Part shown: in pieces, positions 33,375-46,082 of the stretch
Numbering within the stretch: position 1 is the first letter of the stretch
How the letters are laid out: each line of letters starts with the position of its first letter
Assembly: GCF_963966145.1 (NCBI RefSeq)
Contig: NC_091053.1
Location: forward strand, 6,820,001 to 6,884,000
Reading direction: 5' to 3'
DNA from: Tenebrio molitor
Lineage: Eukaryota; Arthropoda; Insecta; Coleoptera; Tenebrionidae
Length of the DNA stretch: 64,000 nucleotides
Made by a program: the position numbers and the translations under genes
Notes under the pieces: model-generated
The model's database searches: none
Told to the model about the DNA's origin: nothing
The model's input: only the letters and a program-made list of their open reading frames with translations

Positions 33375-33578
33375 CTTGCCAAAAATAACAAGACCTAATT
33401 TTTTATATCTGATAAATTTCCCAATTTTTACTTAAACATTTTTTACTTACTCGAGCTAAAGCTCTCGGGTCTCACTAGAATAAAAATGCCCAAATTCAAC
33501 TCGTAAAATTGTCAAAGCAAAAAGTTTTCATAAAATTGAAAATTTATCCGATAAAAAAATTAGGTCTTGTTATTTTAC
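33375..33578. repeat. 204-bp inverted repeat
   Basis: The left arm AATAACAAGACCTAATTTTT and its complement AAAAATTAGGTCTTGTTATT at the right. Likely MITE. Confidence 0.75.
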
Positions 33579-33924
33579 CTTCGATTAAAATTTGCACCAA
33601 GTGAAATTTTTCATCTTTTGAAACTGGTGCCATTGTATTACATAGAATCTTAACTAATAAAATGTTTATGACAGTAGAAAGGGTAAATATTTTGTAAGTC
33701 TGACGGTTTATTTTTTAAAAACCCAAAATTTTATTTTTGGAATTGGGTTTTAAATAATTTGTATTTCGTTTTTTCCCGCGCAAGGATTACAAACAAATTA
33801 ATCTCATTTCTTGGGAAGTTATTATAAACATGATTTTTTTTTAATAATCTAACTATAATTTATAATCATATTTACGTTTCAGCGACATTGTTATCAATCG
33901 AGTTTGTGAGTAAATTGGATCAAA

Positions 33925-34115
33925 AAAGGCCCAATTTACACACGAACGAGTTGAATACAACGTTTTTTTGTTCGACGAGCCCCTTAAAGGCTCCAAATCG
34001 TTTAAAACCTTTAAAATTAGCTTGACGTTTTGTTTTGACAAGTTGTGACACATATCAAAATCATAACATAGGAGAAAATTCTCAAATTCTGACAGTGTCG
34101 AACAAAAAAATAATG
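33925..34115. repeat. Dispersed repeat, second copy at 49680-49876
   Basis: Both copies run from AAAAAAGGCCCAATTTACAC through GAGTTGAATACAACG, GACGAGCC and TAGCTTGACGTTT to CAAATTCTGACAGTGTCGAA. High similarity over about 190 bases, same orientation. Not protein-coding: the reading frames are broken differently. Confidence 0.9.
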
Positions 34116-34654
34116 TATGATACTAAGACGAAAATAATATTTCGGACTCATTACTGTTGATGTACTCGACTTTGCCTCGTCCAGCATTTTCCAGCAAATC
34201 GTCCGAAAAATTATCTTTTTCGTCCTTATAACATAAATAACCATTATTTCGCCATTTCCGTAATATTTTTAATAATCGCTTTATCCAAAAAAAAAAGCGT
34301 CAGAAAATATCGGCATATAAATAATCACATTTGACGGTCTTCGCATAATAGCTACATCGAATCAAACGCTAGATTCCCGTCGACTTGTGTAATCATTTAT
34401 CATTATGTGTAACAGTATCGACAGCATGACAGCATTTTCTTCATTTTTACGACGCGAAGGTCAGATTCTGGTGACGCGTTTGAGGAAAATGAGATAGACG
34501 TCGAGGCTCAATGAAGACGACGTTTCTGACATGACCAGCCGCGAAGAGCTCTCATTCCGAGAAGAAAACTGTTTGTTCCTCTGGTCTTCTGGGGCCAATG
34601 TTTGACGTTAAAATACAGTCTTCCCGTTACCTGGTGACCCCAAGACGACTGTAT

Positions 34655-34690
34655 TATAAATCGTCGGAACAAACTAGAAGGGTCTCAGTC
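34655..34690 (+). promoter_or_regulatory. Core promoter: TATA box plus initiator
   Basis: TATAAA at 34655-34660 and TCAGTC at 34685-34690 put the initiator A (34687) 32 bases from the first T of the TATA box, which is the standard arthropod spacing. The region around it is GC-richer than the window. No coding ORF follows directly. Confidence 0.55.
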
Positions 34691-34831
34691 TTTTCTTGCA
34701 GTTAGAGCAGCAAGTGATCAGTGGTCCGTGTCCTCTTCATTGTAGTGAGAGTGCATTCACATGAACTATAACACAATATTGCATGGTGGACTTATATAAT
34801 AACCCGAACGGTCCGCGCTATTCGTAGAAAG
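34687..34831 (+). other. Putative non-coding first exon
   Basis: From the initiator to a donor-like AAAG/GTAGGTAAAT at 34828-34837. Nothing coding downstream is tied to it with certainty. The nearest well-supported + strand gene is the mucin-serpin, whose first coding exon is preceded by a good acceptor (TTTTTCCTTCAG ending at 50539). The link is inference. Confidence 0.3.
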
Positions 34832-34835
34832 GTAG

Positions 34836-36130
34836 GTAAATAGGTCCATTGTCTTCGGATTTTATAACAGAAAAAAATGTTGCACTACCGTTGCGGTAAC
34901 AACATCTTCCACGCACTGGAAGCGCTTTCTTCGCCGCCACCCTCACCTCTTAACCCCGACTTTCACGCGACCGTTCTTTTTCGACTAACTGTACCTGGTT
35001 ACAAGACGTGCATTATGGTGCATTTTCCGCCGCCGAAATTTGCATCCGTACACGAGTGAAAGGCGAATCACGAATCGCAACTTGCTGCACAATTGCACAC
35101 AATTAAAATTTTCATTGCGTGTTGACATTTCGCGGATCGACATTTCGTCAAGACGGCAATAAGTGCTTCCGGTAACGAGGGGCGTCAGGTGTTATCCTGT
35201 TATCCATTGATCGCCATAAAACGGACATGTTCGTACAACATGCACTACACGAGTAATTTAATTAAAATTTAAATGTGTCTTTTATGGTCGTAACAGTAGT
35301 TGCGGCTAATTGTTGGCTGAATTGCGAACGAGGGGTCTGTGAACCTGGCCTTAGCACAAAAATCAGAGGACAATGCGGATTTGCAAGATTAATATGATGA
35401 AAGTGAAATGGTTGATTTTTACTTTTTTTTTTTCTTGGTCGTCGAGGTTTTTGTGTGAAAGCTGCTACCACGAGGGTTATTATTAAAATCGCATCTAGAG
35501 AAATTCTACCGATCGTAGAATAAATAAATAAACCAAGTAGTGAAGAGGAAACTAATTAATATGAAGTGAAAATAAAAGGCCAAAGAGTCTCAGACTTGTA
35601 TCGTCAATGTTCAGGGAAAGTACCAGACGTGGAAAGATAAATTGCGCAGAGTTTTGTTTTTATTATTGATGAATTAATTTGTCTTGATTAGCGCGAGGAG
35701 GTAATTTCACAAACGATAAGTGTAATGATGGTTTTGAAAGTGAGTTGGGTGTTTATGGAATTTCTAATCTGTCGTGGTAAATGCAATAAAATTACAAAAA
35801 AAAAACAACGATTGACATGAGAAAAAGAATTGGGAGGAAATCAAAAAACTGTGATTTACATGTTTTTTTATTTTTATTTTTTGAAATTCCATTATGTTTT
35901 TATGTAAATAACTGAGATGTTACGGTGGAATGTGACGGTAGTGATTCATTACAGTTTACTGACTGTAGGTAATTCTTTTTCGGACGCACTTTTTCGGACG
36001 CTGACCATGGCGCCATCTGTTGGTCTGTTTAGTAACTTAGCAGCGAAAACGACAAAACCGATAATTGTCCTGTCACCATTATAAATTATGTAAATAAGTA
36101 ATTGTATTAAAATTGTTAATATGTACATAT
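34836..36130. other. No gene identified
   Basis: Moderately complex, non-repetitive sequence. A small ORF at 34877-35059 has no recognisable domain. Confidence 0.4.
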
Positions 36131-36131
36131 A

Positions 36132-36600
36132 CAGGGTGTTTCTGAAATAGGTGCATTAATTTTAACTGGTAATAGAACTCGTCAAAAGGAACAACTTTTC
36201 TATTTACCATTTTGCCGAAAAACGATGTTTAATTCCAAAAAAAAATTGGAGAGATTTTTCACTAAAATAGCCCTACATCACTAAATACTGCAATGGCTAA
36301 TTGAAATCAGCGCTAATATGAAAAATACGTCTATTTTCATCCAGAAAACGTGTTTTAACGCAGAAATCGAAATTCAAAGAAATCTACCCGTATAGCAAAA
36401 AATCCACTTCGTAAGAATCTGGTTGTTTCACGTTTTTAGGTAGCTTAGTTTTGGAGATATGAACGGTTTTAGGAAAATCTTTCCTACTTTCTTAAGTCTT
36501 TACGCAACGTTTTTCGCCAAAATGACAGAGAGAAAAGTTGTTCCTTTTGATGAGTTCTATTACCAGTTAAAATTAATGCACGTATTTCAGAAACACCCTG
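36132..36600. mobile_element. 469-bp MITE, TA target
   Basis: The ends CAGGGTGTTTCTGAAATAGG and, as complement from the right, CAGGGTGTTTCTGAAATACG. The inverted repeats reach about 70 bp (AAAGGAACAACTTTTCT / AGAAAAGTTGTTCCTTT). TA at 36130-36131 and 36601-36602. A solitary left arm of the same family is at 55558-55614. Confidence 0.93.
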
Positions 36601-36698
36601 TATATTTATCTATTTGGAAAATAAATCTGTAATTTTTCCAATGATGTCTTTTGCTTTGTATTTCGTGCGGTCGTCTAAAAAATTTAATGTGCACCTCT

Positions 36699-36790
36699 GG
36701 CAAAAAGTCCCTTTTATCGTCGCCTGTTCGCCTCGGCTGCGCCTCGGCCAGAAAACTCAACTCGGACGAAAAAGATGTACTTTTTGGCCT
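36699..36790. repeat. Hairpin cassette with CGGCTGCGCCTCGG loop (c)
   Basis: The stem GGCAAAAAGTCCCTTTTATC and its imperfect complement ending ACTTTTTGGCC surround a GC-rich loop CGCCTCGGCTGCGCCTCGGC. Confidence 0.65.
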
Positions 36791-38965
36791 TGATACACAA
36801 ATAACTGTTTCAGCAGACGATCCTGCTTAATTTAATGAAGGACTCATCGTCGTAACAGATGGAGGCACGGTTGACTTAATTTTTTGGCGAAACGATTTCC
36901 CAACAAAGGCCAAATCATGCGAATAATGTCTCTGTTATAACACCATTTAAAATGTGGGTTAAATATCAACCACACAGGAACTGCAACACCTCTGTCGAAA
37001 CGAGAAGCTCCCACAATTTATGAATAAGTGCCGGAGCAGCACCAAGTATTACCGAAAACACGGTGAAAGTTCCCGATTTCGTCAAAAACAGAAAAATAGT
37101 TCGCCAGCACCGTTAGCGAAAATTATGATAATTAAGGGTTCCGCCGAACCGAAATGGAATCGATGTCGCCTTCATTTGAATAGATCACGTTCTGTTATTA
37201 TTGTAACGTACCACTTAAATTCGTGTTTATGCAACGCGGCTCTTTATTTACTTTCTAATATAATTACGGATTCCTCATTATCCTTACTTAACGTGATCGG
37301 CGATAATTGACACGAAATGACAACAGACTCGCAATTTGCATTGTTGGGGTTATGTATTCATCAACCCAAGTCTTTCATACTGAAGACATCAATGGGAGAA
37401 GAGCTTTTGTGAAGTCTACAAAGTCCATCTAATGATTCTTGCCGTGTTAACTGTTCTATTTAAAGTTACATCACAACAGCAAAAAAAAATTGAGTGTACT
37501 GGTCGTGAAACACAAAAGTCAAGTCGCAGATTGGTTCACACAAGTAAACGTGTCAGTACAAGAATACAATTTATTTTTAATCTTATGGTTGTTAAAAATC
37601 GGCGAGAAGATTCTTCTAGAATCTAGAAGGTCGTCACTGACATATTTCACCTAGTTTCACAGTTACAACCGTGCGAGTCAATCTACGACCCGACTTTTAT
37701 TTTCGACGATCTGGTGTGTTTCGTTGTGATAAAGGTGCGTCCAGCACGTTTGCTTATTTGCGTTTTTCTGCGCCGCCTGGTATAAATAGAGCAAAAGCGA
37801 GACGCTCCAAGAATCCGGCGAGGCGAGACAAAATGTTATTAGCTATTCAGAGCCGCGTTTACATTCCGCACAGTTAAAAACCTCAATATAACCAGCAGGC
37901 AGTCGGCGATTTTTACAAGAGGAAATGGAGAACGCACCAAAGCGAAATACTTATTTATTTGAACGGAGAAGTGTATGCTCCGCGTAACGGACCGATACCG
38001 GAACGATTTGTGCGGTACGTGGACGGTTCTTGCGGAGACTTCGACGAGCGATGAGGACAACATCTGTCAAAGGTGCCAATTAGTTCGGCATGTTACAACG
38101 AGAAACTCTCGATCGTGCCAAACCTATAAAATTTTATTAGACGGTTTACTATAATTAGTGGGCAAGAAATATTTTGTTAAAAACATTGGTCAGTTGGTGC
38201 GTCAGTGCGTTCAGGAAAAATTTCAAACTGTAATTCTAAGCGAGTTGAAATGGTAGTGATGTAAAAGGACTCAGGCAAGGAAGATCATCCCTCAGATCTC
38301 TGATTTTTTATCCCTATTGGCCGAACATGTTTTGTAAAAAGTAGTGATTACTAAATTTTTGAAGTCTGGCAAGCAAATTAATCATAAAACTTGTGATGGA
38401 TCATACTCTCCATTGCTCACCAAACTTGGTAAAAAAATTGTGGAGAAACGTTGAACATATTGCAAAAAAAGTTCTATGACGTTCGTAATTATTATGGATG
38501 ATAGTATTATTGCAGGTCAGGAACAACGGGCTTAAAAGTCAATTAAAAACTTTGATTTTTCTGTCTGAGAAATCGATATTAAAATCTTTACTCAAAATCT
38601 GCCTGTTTCTCGCTCGCTCGGCTAAACTCCGCTCCCCTGAACTCACTTGAATGAGCTTTTCACTTCGGAGCGTGTGACGTGACGCGTGACGCATGATGAT
38701 GAAACTAATTCACTGGCCGGGAATAATGTCGTGGTGCACCTAAAGAAGTTTTAACTTCAAAAATTAATGGGTTAGGCTTGAACTGATCGAACATCCCTTA
38801 TAATCGCCTGATTTGGCACCTTTGGAGTTCCAAAATAAAAAAATATATAAGGTTGTGGAAGAATGTTTTGCAGACTAAAACGGATATTTATTCTTAAAGG
38901 TCTTGAATTACTTCGATAGCTAATGTATTAAAAAAAAAAATTAAAACAGGATTGTACATATTATA
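36791..38965. other. No gene identified
   Basis: Contains a TATAAATAG word at about 37781 in GC-rich flanks, but without a matching initiator at the right distance. Short ORFs only (37020-37310, 37671-37877). A CTCGCTCGCTCGG word at about 38610 resembles the loops of the hairpin cassettes. Confidence 0.4.
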
Positions 38966-39142
38966 CCGGGTGATTTTTTAAAATTTACGTCTAGCTAGCT
39001 ATGACTTTTTGTCGAAAACAGGCTTAATGTGATGTAACTTAACTTTCTAAATAAATTAACGTTGTTGTCTCCTACGTTTTTCCTGTATTTGTTGTGTTAA
39101 AAAAGCCAATCGGCTCGATGTAAAATTTAAAAGATCACCCAG
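38966..39142. mobile_element. 177-bp MITE, TA target
   Basis: The left end CCGGGTGATTTTTTAAAATT and right end, read as complement, CTGGGTGATCTTTTAAATTT, with TA at 38964-38965 and 39143-39144. Confidence 0.85.
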
Positions 39143-39509
39143 TAAACAATTTTTTCTTAATGTGAGATACTGTCATTTTTGTTTTGTTTTGTTAATAACC
39201 TACAGAGCTCTGTAACTCTTCCTTCGTTTATTCGGTAAAGACCAAAAAAAACAGAAATTGTCCTGAAATCCATTTAAACCATCACCATTAATCCATTTTT
39301 CAAATCTTTTGAGCAGCGTCCAAAAAAGGAATATTTTTCAAGGACAGAATGAGAACCGTAGAGTTAACATACGAGTTGCTAGTACCGGAATGAGGAGGGA
39401 CAAGAATAAGTATCTTTTGCAAAGAAGTGTTCTCCTCGAGACGTTTCATGCATTTCTTAACAAAAACATGGCAAAAAAATACTGAATTTTCTGAAACGTT
39501 GCCGCACAG

Positions 39510-39640
39510 GGTAGTTACTGATAATAGCTATTTATGAAACAAGCCCATAATGTAATGCTTTATTGGACGAGCGAGCGCAGCGAGCGAGGCCATAAATAGA
39601 AGAGTCCAATAAATCATCGTTATGGACGAGTTGCATACAA
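39510..39640. repeat. Hairpin cassette with GAGCGAGCGCAGCGAGCGAG loop (d)
   Basis: TTTATTGGAC and GTCCAATAAA form the stem. The loop holds GAGCGAGCGCAGCGAGCGAG. The outer edges are TTATGAAACAAG and GAGTTGCATACAA, the latter shared with cassettes e and f. Confidence 0.75.
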
Positions 39641-41036
39641 TATTTTAGGTTCGACTGCATTATTTGTTCAAATTACAAAAAAATAACAGTGACACTTATG
39701 AGGTAAATGTAGAATGACAGCAAGTTTGCGACTTTATTTATTATAGTAGTATTTATTATTTGGAATAATAAATATCGGACTAGTCCGATAAAGTGATAGT
39801 TTATGGCCTGAAAATAACGTCATAAACCATCTATATTTGTCACAGTCGAACATAAAGAAGATTTATAAGACCACAAGCCAAAGACTACCAATAAAATCGA
39901 TTTAATCAATAAACTATCAAACATTTTTCGAAACGGATTGCAGATATTGATTTTATACGCTATTAGCCACATTCTGATGCAAAAATTTAAACATGATTTT
40001 TTTTACAGTTTTTTTATAAATATCTGCTCATAAAAACATAGTTTTTTAAAATAAATTATACCGACCGAAAGTAAATTTTTTGACAAATCAGATCTGTAAA
40101 TTTCAAAATTATTTTTCAATTCTTAAAGGTCATTTTGCCACCGGTGGTAAAAGATGAATCACCCTGTATTAAATTCTTGGTTATTAGTAGTGGTCGATTC
40201 GGTAAAAAAAGAGTTTTTTTAAATTCTGGGGGGTCGTAGATGAAATATTGTACAATACACGTGCATTAACAATGCTCTTATCCCACTTGTATCGTAAATA
40301 TTATAACACCATAACAAAATCATTATACATATTATAACAGTTAAAACAACAATTCTGTAGACGTTTTAATGTGAAATGGTCCCTTCAAACATCAGATTTG
40401 AATACAATTGAATTCGCGGGGTGTTCACGTAAATCAAAAGTGTCACAGACAAAATTTTTCTCCAAATCGAGTATTTCAGTCTTCAGAAGTTCCTCTTATT
40501 TGATAATTATATTCAAAAATTTGAAGCCACCAATGAAGTGAATCAAGTTTCTCATTCATCCGTTATATCCGAGATCGCTTAATATGATAATTCCAAGTGT
40601 CCAACTGAAATCAAAATCTTTCACCAACAGATTATTTCTGCGTTGCCGTTAAAGTCTTGTTTAGAAATTACACAATTAGATTTCTGCGTGGCCATGAAAG
40701 TGGCGGTTTGAAGTAATTAAATTAAAAAATGTACCGTAATAATAAAGTGTCTAGATTTTTCCGTGTCGGTTGTATAATGGTGCCGTTGTTGGCTTTCAGT
40801 GTGTCAAATGACGAAAGTAAACACAGTTTTAAGAGGTCAAATATGCAAATTTCGTATTCCGTGAAAGAAATGTGTCGATGGTAAATCACTGAAGATATTT
40901 ACAGTTAGGCGAAACACCTTCTAAGGTTTCCGATCAACTTCGACGCTTCATGGAATGAAATTATCTCAGCCGTCCCAAAAACACACAAAGCCTCATCAAA
41001 CTAAATATTTTTTCTTGCCAAGGGTGTTTCACGGCG
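39641..41036. other. No gene identified
   Basis: AT-rich. A lone CACCCTGTA end sits at about 40161 without a visible partner. Confidence 0.4.
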
Positions 41037-41540
41037 ATGCCTCTTAATTCTCAGAATTTCGACATAAATTCCAGCAACCCCTTTGAAAAATTGATCGGAG
41101 TGGCCCCGGAGGTCCCATTTGTTGTAACCGAAGCCGTCGCGCCGCCCCCGCGACGTGCAAACTTGGCCCATTTAGCAATTCCACCCTGTATCCAGTCGGG
41201 TATATCTGTCAGTGGAACAGACCGCCGCTGCATCATTAGCGTACGCCTTGGGCATTGCAGCATCGCAAACGTACACCGTCTAAAAATAGCGACAAAGGGG
41301 GCAGTGGTGGCGGTACGAGGCGGCAGTGCATCTCCGCCACCAGCCCGATGGTGGTCCAGCGGTCAAGGTCGAGCACCTGACCAGAGCAGCCGAGTCTTCG
41401 CCAGTTGTGCCATTGACTCCGCGACGTGTGCATCGACGCAAAAGTCTTGGGATACGTCGATCACCTGTCGATTGGTGGCTAGCGCACCGCGAAAAGTACT
41501 ACAGGAACCCGCAGGTACGAGACCAACGGCAGAAATCTAA
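41037..41540 (+). other. GC-rich exon-like segment, unassigned
   Basis: Much GC-richer than both flanks and open in more than one frame. On the + strand an ORF of 167 aa spans it. Another frame (open from about 41290) reads to HREKYYRNPQ and ends exactly at CCGCAG/GTACGAG, a good splice donor at 41512-41513. The - strand is also largely open. An element-like CACCCTGTA word lies at about 41185 inside it. No domain is recognised in any frame. It could be a coding exon, a GC-rich repeat or a CpG-rich regulatory segment. Confidence 0.3.
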
Positions 41541-42359
41541 TTTATTTTCAAAAAAATTATTTCGATCTGGTTTGATTTTTCAAACAGTTTTTCAGTTTTT
41601 GCTGTATGATTTTGTTCGGATTATTTGAAACGGTTTTCGGGAGGTCAATAGGTGCGAATTGTGATGCAAAAGTTGAAGCGTTTTAAAAAACAAAAAAAAA
41701 TGAAAAAATGTTTCATTTCAAATTTCAACCGTTCGGATGTTCCAAAATAATTAACAAAAATGTTTTCAAGAAATCAAAAGTTTATCATGATCTTTTTTTG
41801 TTTTTATTTGTATGTATGTACCTTGCAAAATCAAAATCAAAATTTTTGAAAATATTTTCTCTTTTGTAAAATGTCAGAAATGTGTCTAAATTTTTTGCAA
41901 ACGTTCTATTTTTAGTGATGGCTCTAAATTTTTTGGAACTTTTGTATATTCCCACTTCTTCAAATTTATTGTGAAGTACATTTTGGTGAATTAAAAAACC
42001 AACTTACAATGCATATTTTTGAAAAATTTAAAAAGTAATTTCTGAGGTAGTTTCTTTTGTCTCCGGAACTTGTTCAAAATTTAGTGATTTTTCAGACTAA
42101 AATAGTTCTTTAAATGTTTTCAAAAAATTCTAGATATGTAAAAGTATGTAAAAGAAAAAACCAAATTATTTGTTTCAACATTTTAACCAAATAGAAATAA
42201 CTCAAAGATCTATGTAATATTTTTGGGAATTGGAAAGTTTTTGTGTTTTACTTTTCAAAAAATTGACAGAAATAATCTGCTTTATTAACTCAACTCCCAA
42301 TCTAAAATCTAGTAATTTTTCACTTCACAGAATTATGATTATTACAATAATGCAATAAT
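41541..42359. other. No gene identified
   Basis: Very AT-rich, with many A and T runs and no element ends. Confidence 0.4.
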
Positions 42360-42720
42360 AAATGCGGGGTGCCTTTTGAAAAAAATGAGTTTTTGACATT
42401 TTTAGTTTGTTATATTTAAAAAATCGCAGTAGGCATATGCGACTAAGCACGTTATTGAGTAAACACTTAACAGATGCGCCAAACATTGAGGAATCAAACA
42501 GCGTCAATTATTTTAACTCATGTGCAACTATTTGGAAGGTACGAATTTTCGAAGGGACACCTACAATTCGGAATTCTGGTTAAAAAGCGCCACTGATCAA
42601 AAACGATGGCAGATAAATAAAAACGACCTGTGTAGATTTGATTCACAATTTAGCGTAGAATCCAAAAATGAAATCAAACTGGGTTGGTTCCATTTAAAAA
42701 AAAAACATAACTTTAGTGTT
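42360..42720. mobile_element. Diverged half copy of the 1242-2710 foldback element
   Basis: Shares with the right arm of that element the order CAGTAGGC(G/A)TATG, TCAATTATTT, CAAAAACGATG(A/G)CAGATAA, ATTTA(A/G)CGTAGAAT and TTCCATTTAAAAAAA. Strongly diverged, with no matching left arm, so it is an old copy. The 650 bases to its right hold no gene. Confidence 0.65.
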
Positions 42721-43375
42721 TTTATAATATTGGGACATGCTGTATATATACCGCAATATTTTCCGAATATGCAGTAGAAGCGTAGCTATCATCTAGAAAA
42801 AAGAAAAAGTTGGTATCTTTAATAACAAACAAGTTATGGAGCTTTTTCGCAACTCTGGGACACTCTGTATATCATTCATAGTAGTTCTTTTTGTGCTTCG
42901 CTCAATCTATGGGCTTAGACACTTCTATTCTTAATGATATGTCTTTTAGAAACACAATTCCACTTTGGATCGATTTGGATAGCCACAATTTTTGGAAATC
43001 TGTATTTTCTAAAAAAAATCTAACAATGTATTTCAAATTTTTTGGCGTTTTTTTTTGCTTGCTTTATGTCATACATTTCCTATGTACGTGTGATTTATAT
43101 GTGATATTTATCCTATTTTTACCATCCACTCAAAATCGTGTAAATTTTGAAATTACTTTTTTCCAATAAAGTGAAAATGCCGATTATGAATAAACTACAC
43201 GAAAAATTGTAAAAAATTCTACACAGACGGTATCTGCCTTATAAACAAAATTCCTCTTTCAAAAGCTATAATTATTTTTGAAAATTTATACTTCGAGTCA
43301 ATTTTCTTAAATTAATACCCATAAAGTAGGTAAACAAGAAATTCTGATTTGATTTTGAAATTTTTCAAAAAAATA

Positions 43376-43536
43376 CAGTGTTTTTCTTTTGGTTTTCCTC
43401 TTTTGTCAATTGTATTTCAGTATTTCTCGAAACTATTTCATATTTACGTCACTTTGACATTTAATAGAGATACGAAATAGTTTTGACAAATAGCGAAATA
43501 CACTTGACAAAAGAGGAAAACCAAAAGAAAAACAGT
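43376..43536. mobile_element. 161-bp palindromic MITE, TA target
   Basis: Arms of about 35 bp (TGTTTTTCTTTTGGTTTTCC and complement) around a short middle. TA at 43374-43375 and 43537-43538. Confidence 0.88.
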
Positions 43537-43538
43537 GT

Positions 43539-44270
43539 AATAAATTTATTGACACAACTAAAATTTTACGAAATGACATTATAAAGACAATATTTCTGAG
43601 AATTTGAACAGTTCGCAATTTCCCAAAAAATACCTAAATTTGTGTGCTGTTTAGCCCAGTTTTAGAGCTTTGTATTTAAGACCACATGTTAAAAATTTTC
43701 CAAAAAGAAACGAAAGAATCAAAATCTTTGTACTTTTTTTTATTAGCAGGTAGACAGAAATTAATGCCACTAATTGGTGAAAAAAAGTTGTCCCTCAATT
43801 TAGATCAAAACTTGTGATATAGATTTTTGAATTTGATTCTTATCTGTTTCCGTATTTGTGCAAGTGGAAGCTTCCGGTACTGGCCAATGAACCTCAAACA
43901 TTTACTGAACTAATCAAAAAGTGTTATAAAAGCAACCAATAGTGTGTAGCACGCGTTCTTGTTCAGATTTAATTACACTTCCTGCCAGCATGCAAGAATT
44001 TTGTTTAATCAGAAAAATCTCGAGTCTCACATTAAATTAAACTAATTAGAAACCGCATTCACACAAACTTACCTAGGTCACAAACAATTCTGAATAGCAT
44101 TTAATATGTAGATTATTTATCCAAGCCGAACTATAGCAAATAAATAGAAAATTAGTTTAGTGCTTCGTTCCGAAAATAAAAATTATGAAAATTATTGGAC
44201 AATTATCGACCTTTCTCTCGTTTGCGTGCATGATTGATTTTATTGGCAAGAACATCACACCCAAGTAACG
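43539..44270. other. No gene identified
   Basis: AT-rich, no element ends or ORFs of note. Confidence 0.4.
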
Positions 44271-44470
44271 GGTGTTTTTTAAAATTTGGCCTCGGAACAG
44301 TCGATTGTGAACGCACCACCGGATTACAACTCTGATTATTTGTTTAAATCTAACCTCACTTTTTGCGTTGTTTGTGTTTTTAATCTGCAGGTTGAAAAAT
44401 TAGTATTTTTAAGACGAGTGGTTCATTCACAATCGACTCGTCAACGACAACTTCGACGCCAAATTTTAAA
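44271..44470. mobile_element. MITE related to 52521-52698
   Basis: The left end GGGTGTTTTTTAAAATTTGG and right part CGACGCCAAATTTTAAATAA are inverted repeats; GTCGATTGTGAACGCA and its complement-like GAATCACAATCGAC occur within. Same family as 52521-52698, which has cleaner ends. Confidence 0.7.
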
Positions 44471-44494
44471 TAAAAAATTTCTTTACTCATAGTA

Positions 44495-46080
44495 CCGTGC
44501 GATCGAAAATTTACAAAATCGAGATGGCCATGATTAATACACTTCAGTTGGCAGCACGTAAAAATTTAATTCAAATGTCATTACAATGCTAATTGTCATT
44601 ATTAATTATTGACTATTAAAATTTGCTATTACAATAATTTCACTTTAGAGCAACAAATTTTCATTGTCCAGTGTTTCTTCAGCAATGGAGAAAGGCTTGG
44701 TCCTATTCGACACCTCGAGGTTTTGAGGAATTTCAACAAAAGTGTCCGGACTTTCAAGGCACTTAATCAACAACTTGCCCAGAACGTTTACAAATGCGTA
44801 AACATGTTTTTGGAAATAGGTAGTGTTCTGCGCAAAAAAGGCAGTAGACGACCGAGAAAAAGATCAACTGAAAATATTGAAGAGGGTGAACAAAGAATTA
44901 TTGCAGAGATTAACCTAAGAAACTAACCTATCATTTGGTACAGTTCAGTTTATCCTTGAAAAAGATTTGCACTTTTTTCTCTATCGTGTGTCTGAAATTA
45001 CCCCTTGACAATAAGGGCCCCCACAACCGGCAACAACCTCTCTGGATAATTTTGATTGATCGATGATCGTTGGATCTTGCATCGATTTATAAACAAGGGC
45101 CGTGCGCGTGCTCCGTGCTCACCGTTGACGTTAAATAAAGGTGCGGGAGTTTTAAATCTCATTGTTTCACTGCACTAACTGAGGAAATTCTTTTACAACC
45201 GATAGGTCACAAAATTCTTTATGAAAATCAAAATTTCAACATTCTCAAAATCACTAACCTATACTCCATTTTTTTTTAAATCAATTGTCAAAGTGTTGTC
45301 ATGTTGGTATAAACCACTGGTTATTTGATAGTTATTAGATTGGCAACGTTCAATGTCAACTATATGTCAGTCATTTTGATGTAAAGGCGCTTGCGCTATT
45401 GAAGGCGCAATTACATTTAAATAAAAATATAAAGGTAAATGAGTTTCCGAAAACAAGGATCTAAGACAACGAGAAAAATTGGCTATGATTAGATTACGTG
45501 AAGAAATGCAGACAGAAAAACCGACCATGCTAAATTGCAGTAAAGATGCACCACACATCATATTCGAGGTATTTTCTTTTAATATATGGGTTTGTCACTG
45601 CGAGGAACTGATTAGAGAGGACTGGAAAAAATTGATGGGAAATCTACCAATTGAGGACATTCCTCTTCCGCAGAATCATATTCGGAAGACAATTGGGTGT
45701 TAGATTCTAAAAATGAATAGGTAAACTGCTTATATAACCCATTAAATAAATTCACATTTTCCTGTATATGCTAAGTTGCACTTTTTAGTGTGATTATCGT
45801 CTTTATTTCTTGTCTTTTGGTATAAAATTTGGTTACACCTGAAACTTTTCTGACATTTGAAAATTACTGATATAACCTCAAACCTGATCTAGGGAGATTT
45901 TACGATAGAGGTGTCCCGAAAGCAAAGGTTTTAGGGTGACAATTGACATTGACAATTGATTTAAAAAAAAATTGGATTATAAATTTTAAGACTGACATCA
46001 GATATGTAATTGAAATCTTAACGAATTGCCAACTGAAATTTTTGGTCAGCGCCTACTCAATTTTTTTTTCGATCTCACGG
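44495..46080. mobile_element. 1.59-kb mariner-like (DUF4817-type) element
   Basis: The ends CCGTGCGATCGAAAA and TTTTCGATCTCACGG, followed inward by CTTCAGTTGGCA and TGCCAACTGAA-like words, are flanked by TA (44493-44494, 46081-46082). It encodes a broken transposase. Related ends are seen at 30027-30330 and related sequence at 25438-25708. Confidence 0.88.
44609..45703 (+). pseudogene. Mariner-like transposase pseudogene (DUF4817-type)
   Basis: The N-terminal reading (44609-44926) gives LEQQIFIVQCFFSNGERLGP, RTFKALNQQLAQ and a GSVLRKKGSRRPRKRSTENI linker. That is the helix-turn-helix plus basic GRPR-like linker typical of insect mariner-like transposases. The C-terminal reading (45479-45703) gives CEELIREDWKKLMGNLP near its end. 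The catalytic core between them is deleted or unreadable, so the enzyme is dead. Confidence 0.75.
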
Positions 46081-46082
46081 TA

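Noticed and set aside
37781..37789. TATAAATAG as a promoter
   Set aside because: No initiator at about 30 bases downstream and no plausible exon; the TATA plus initiator pair at 34655-34690 is far better.
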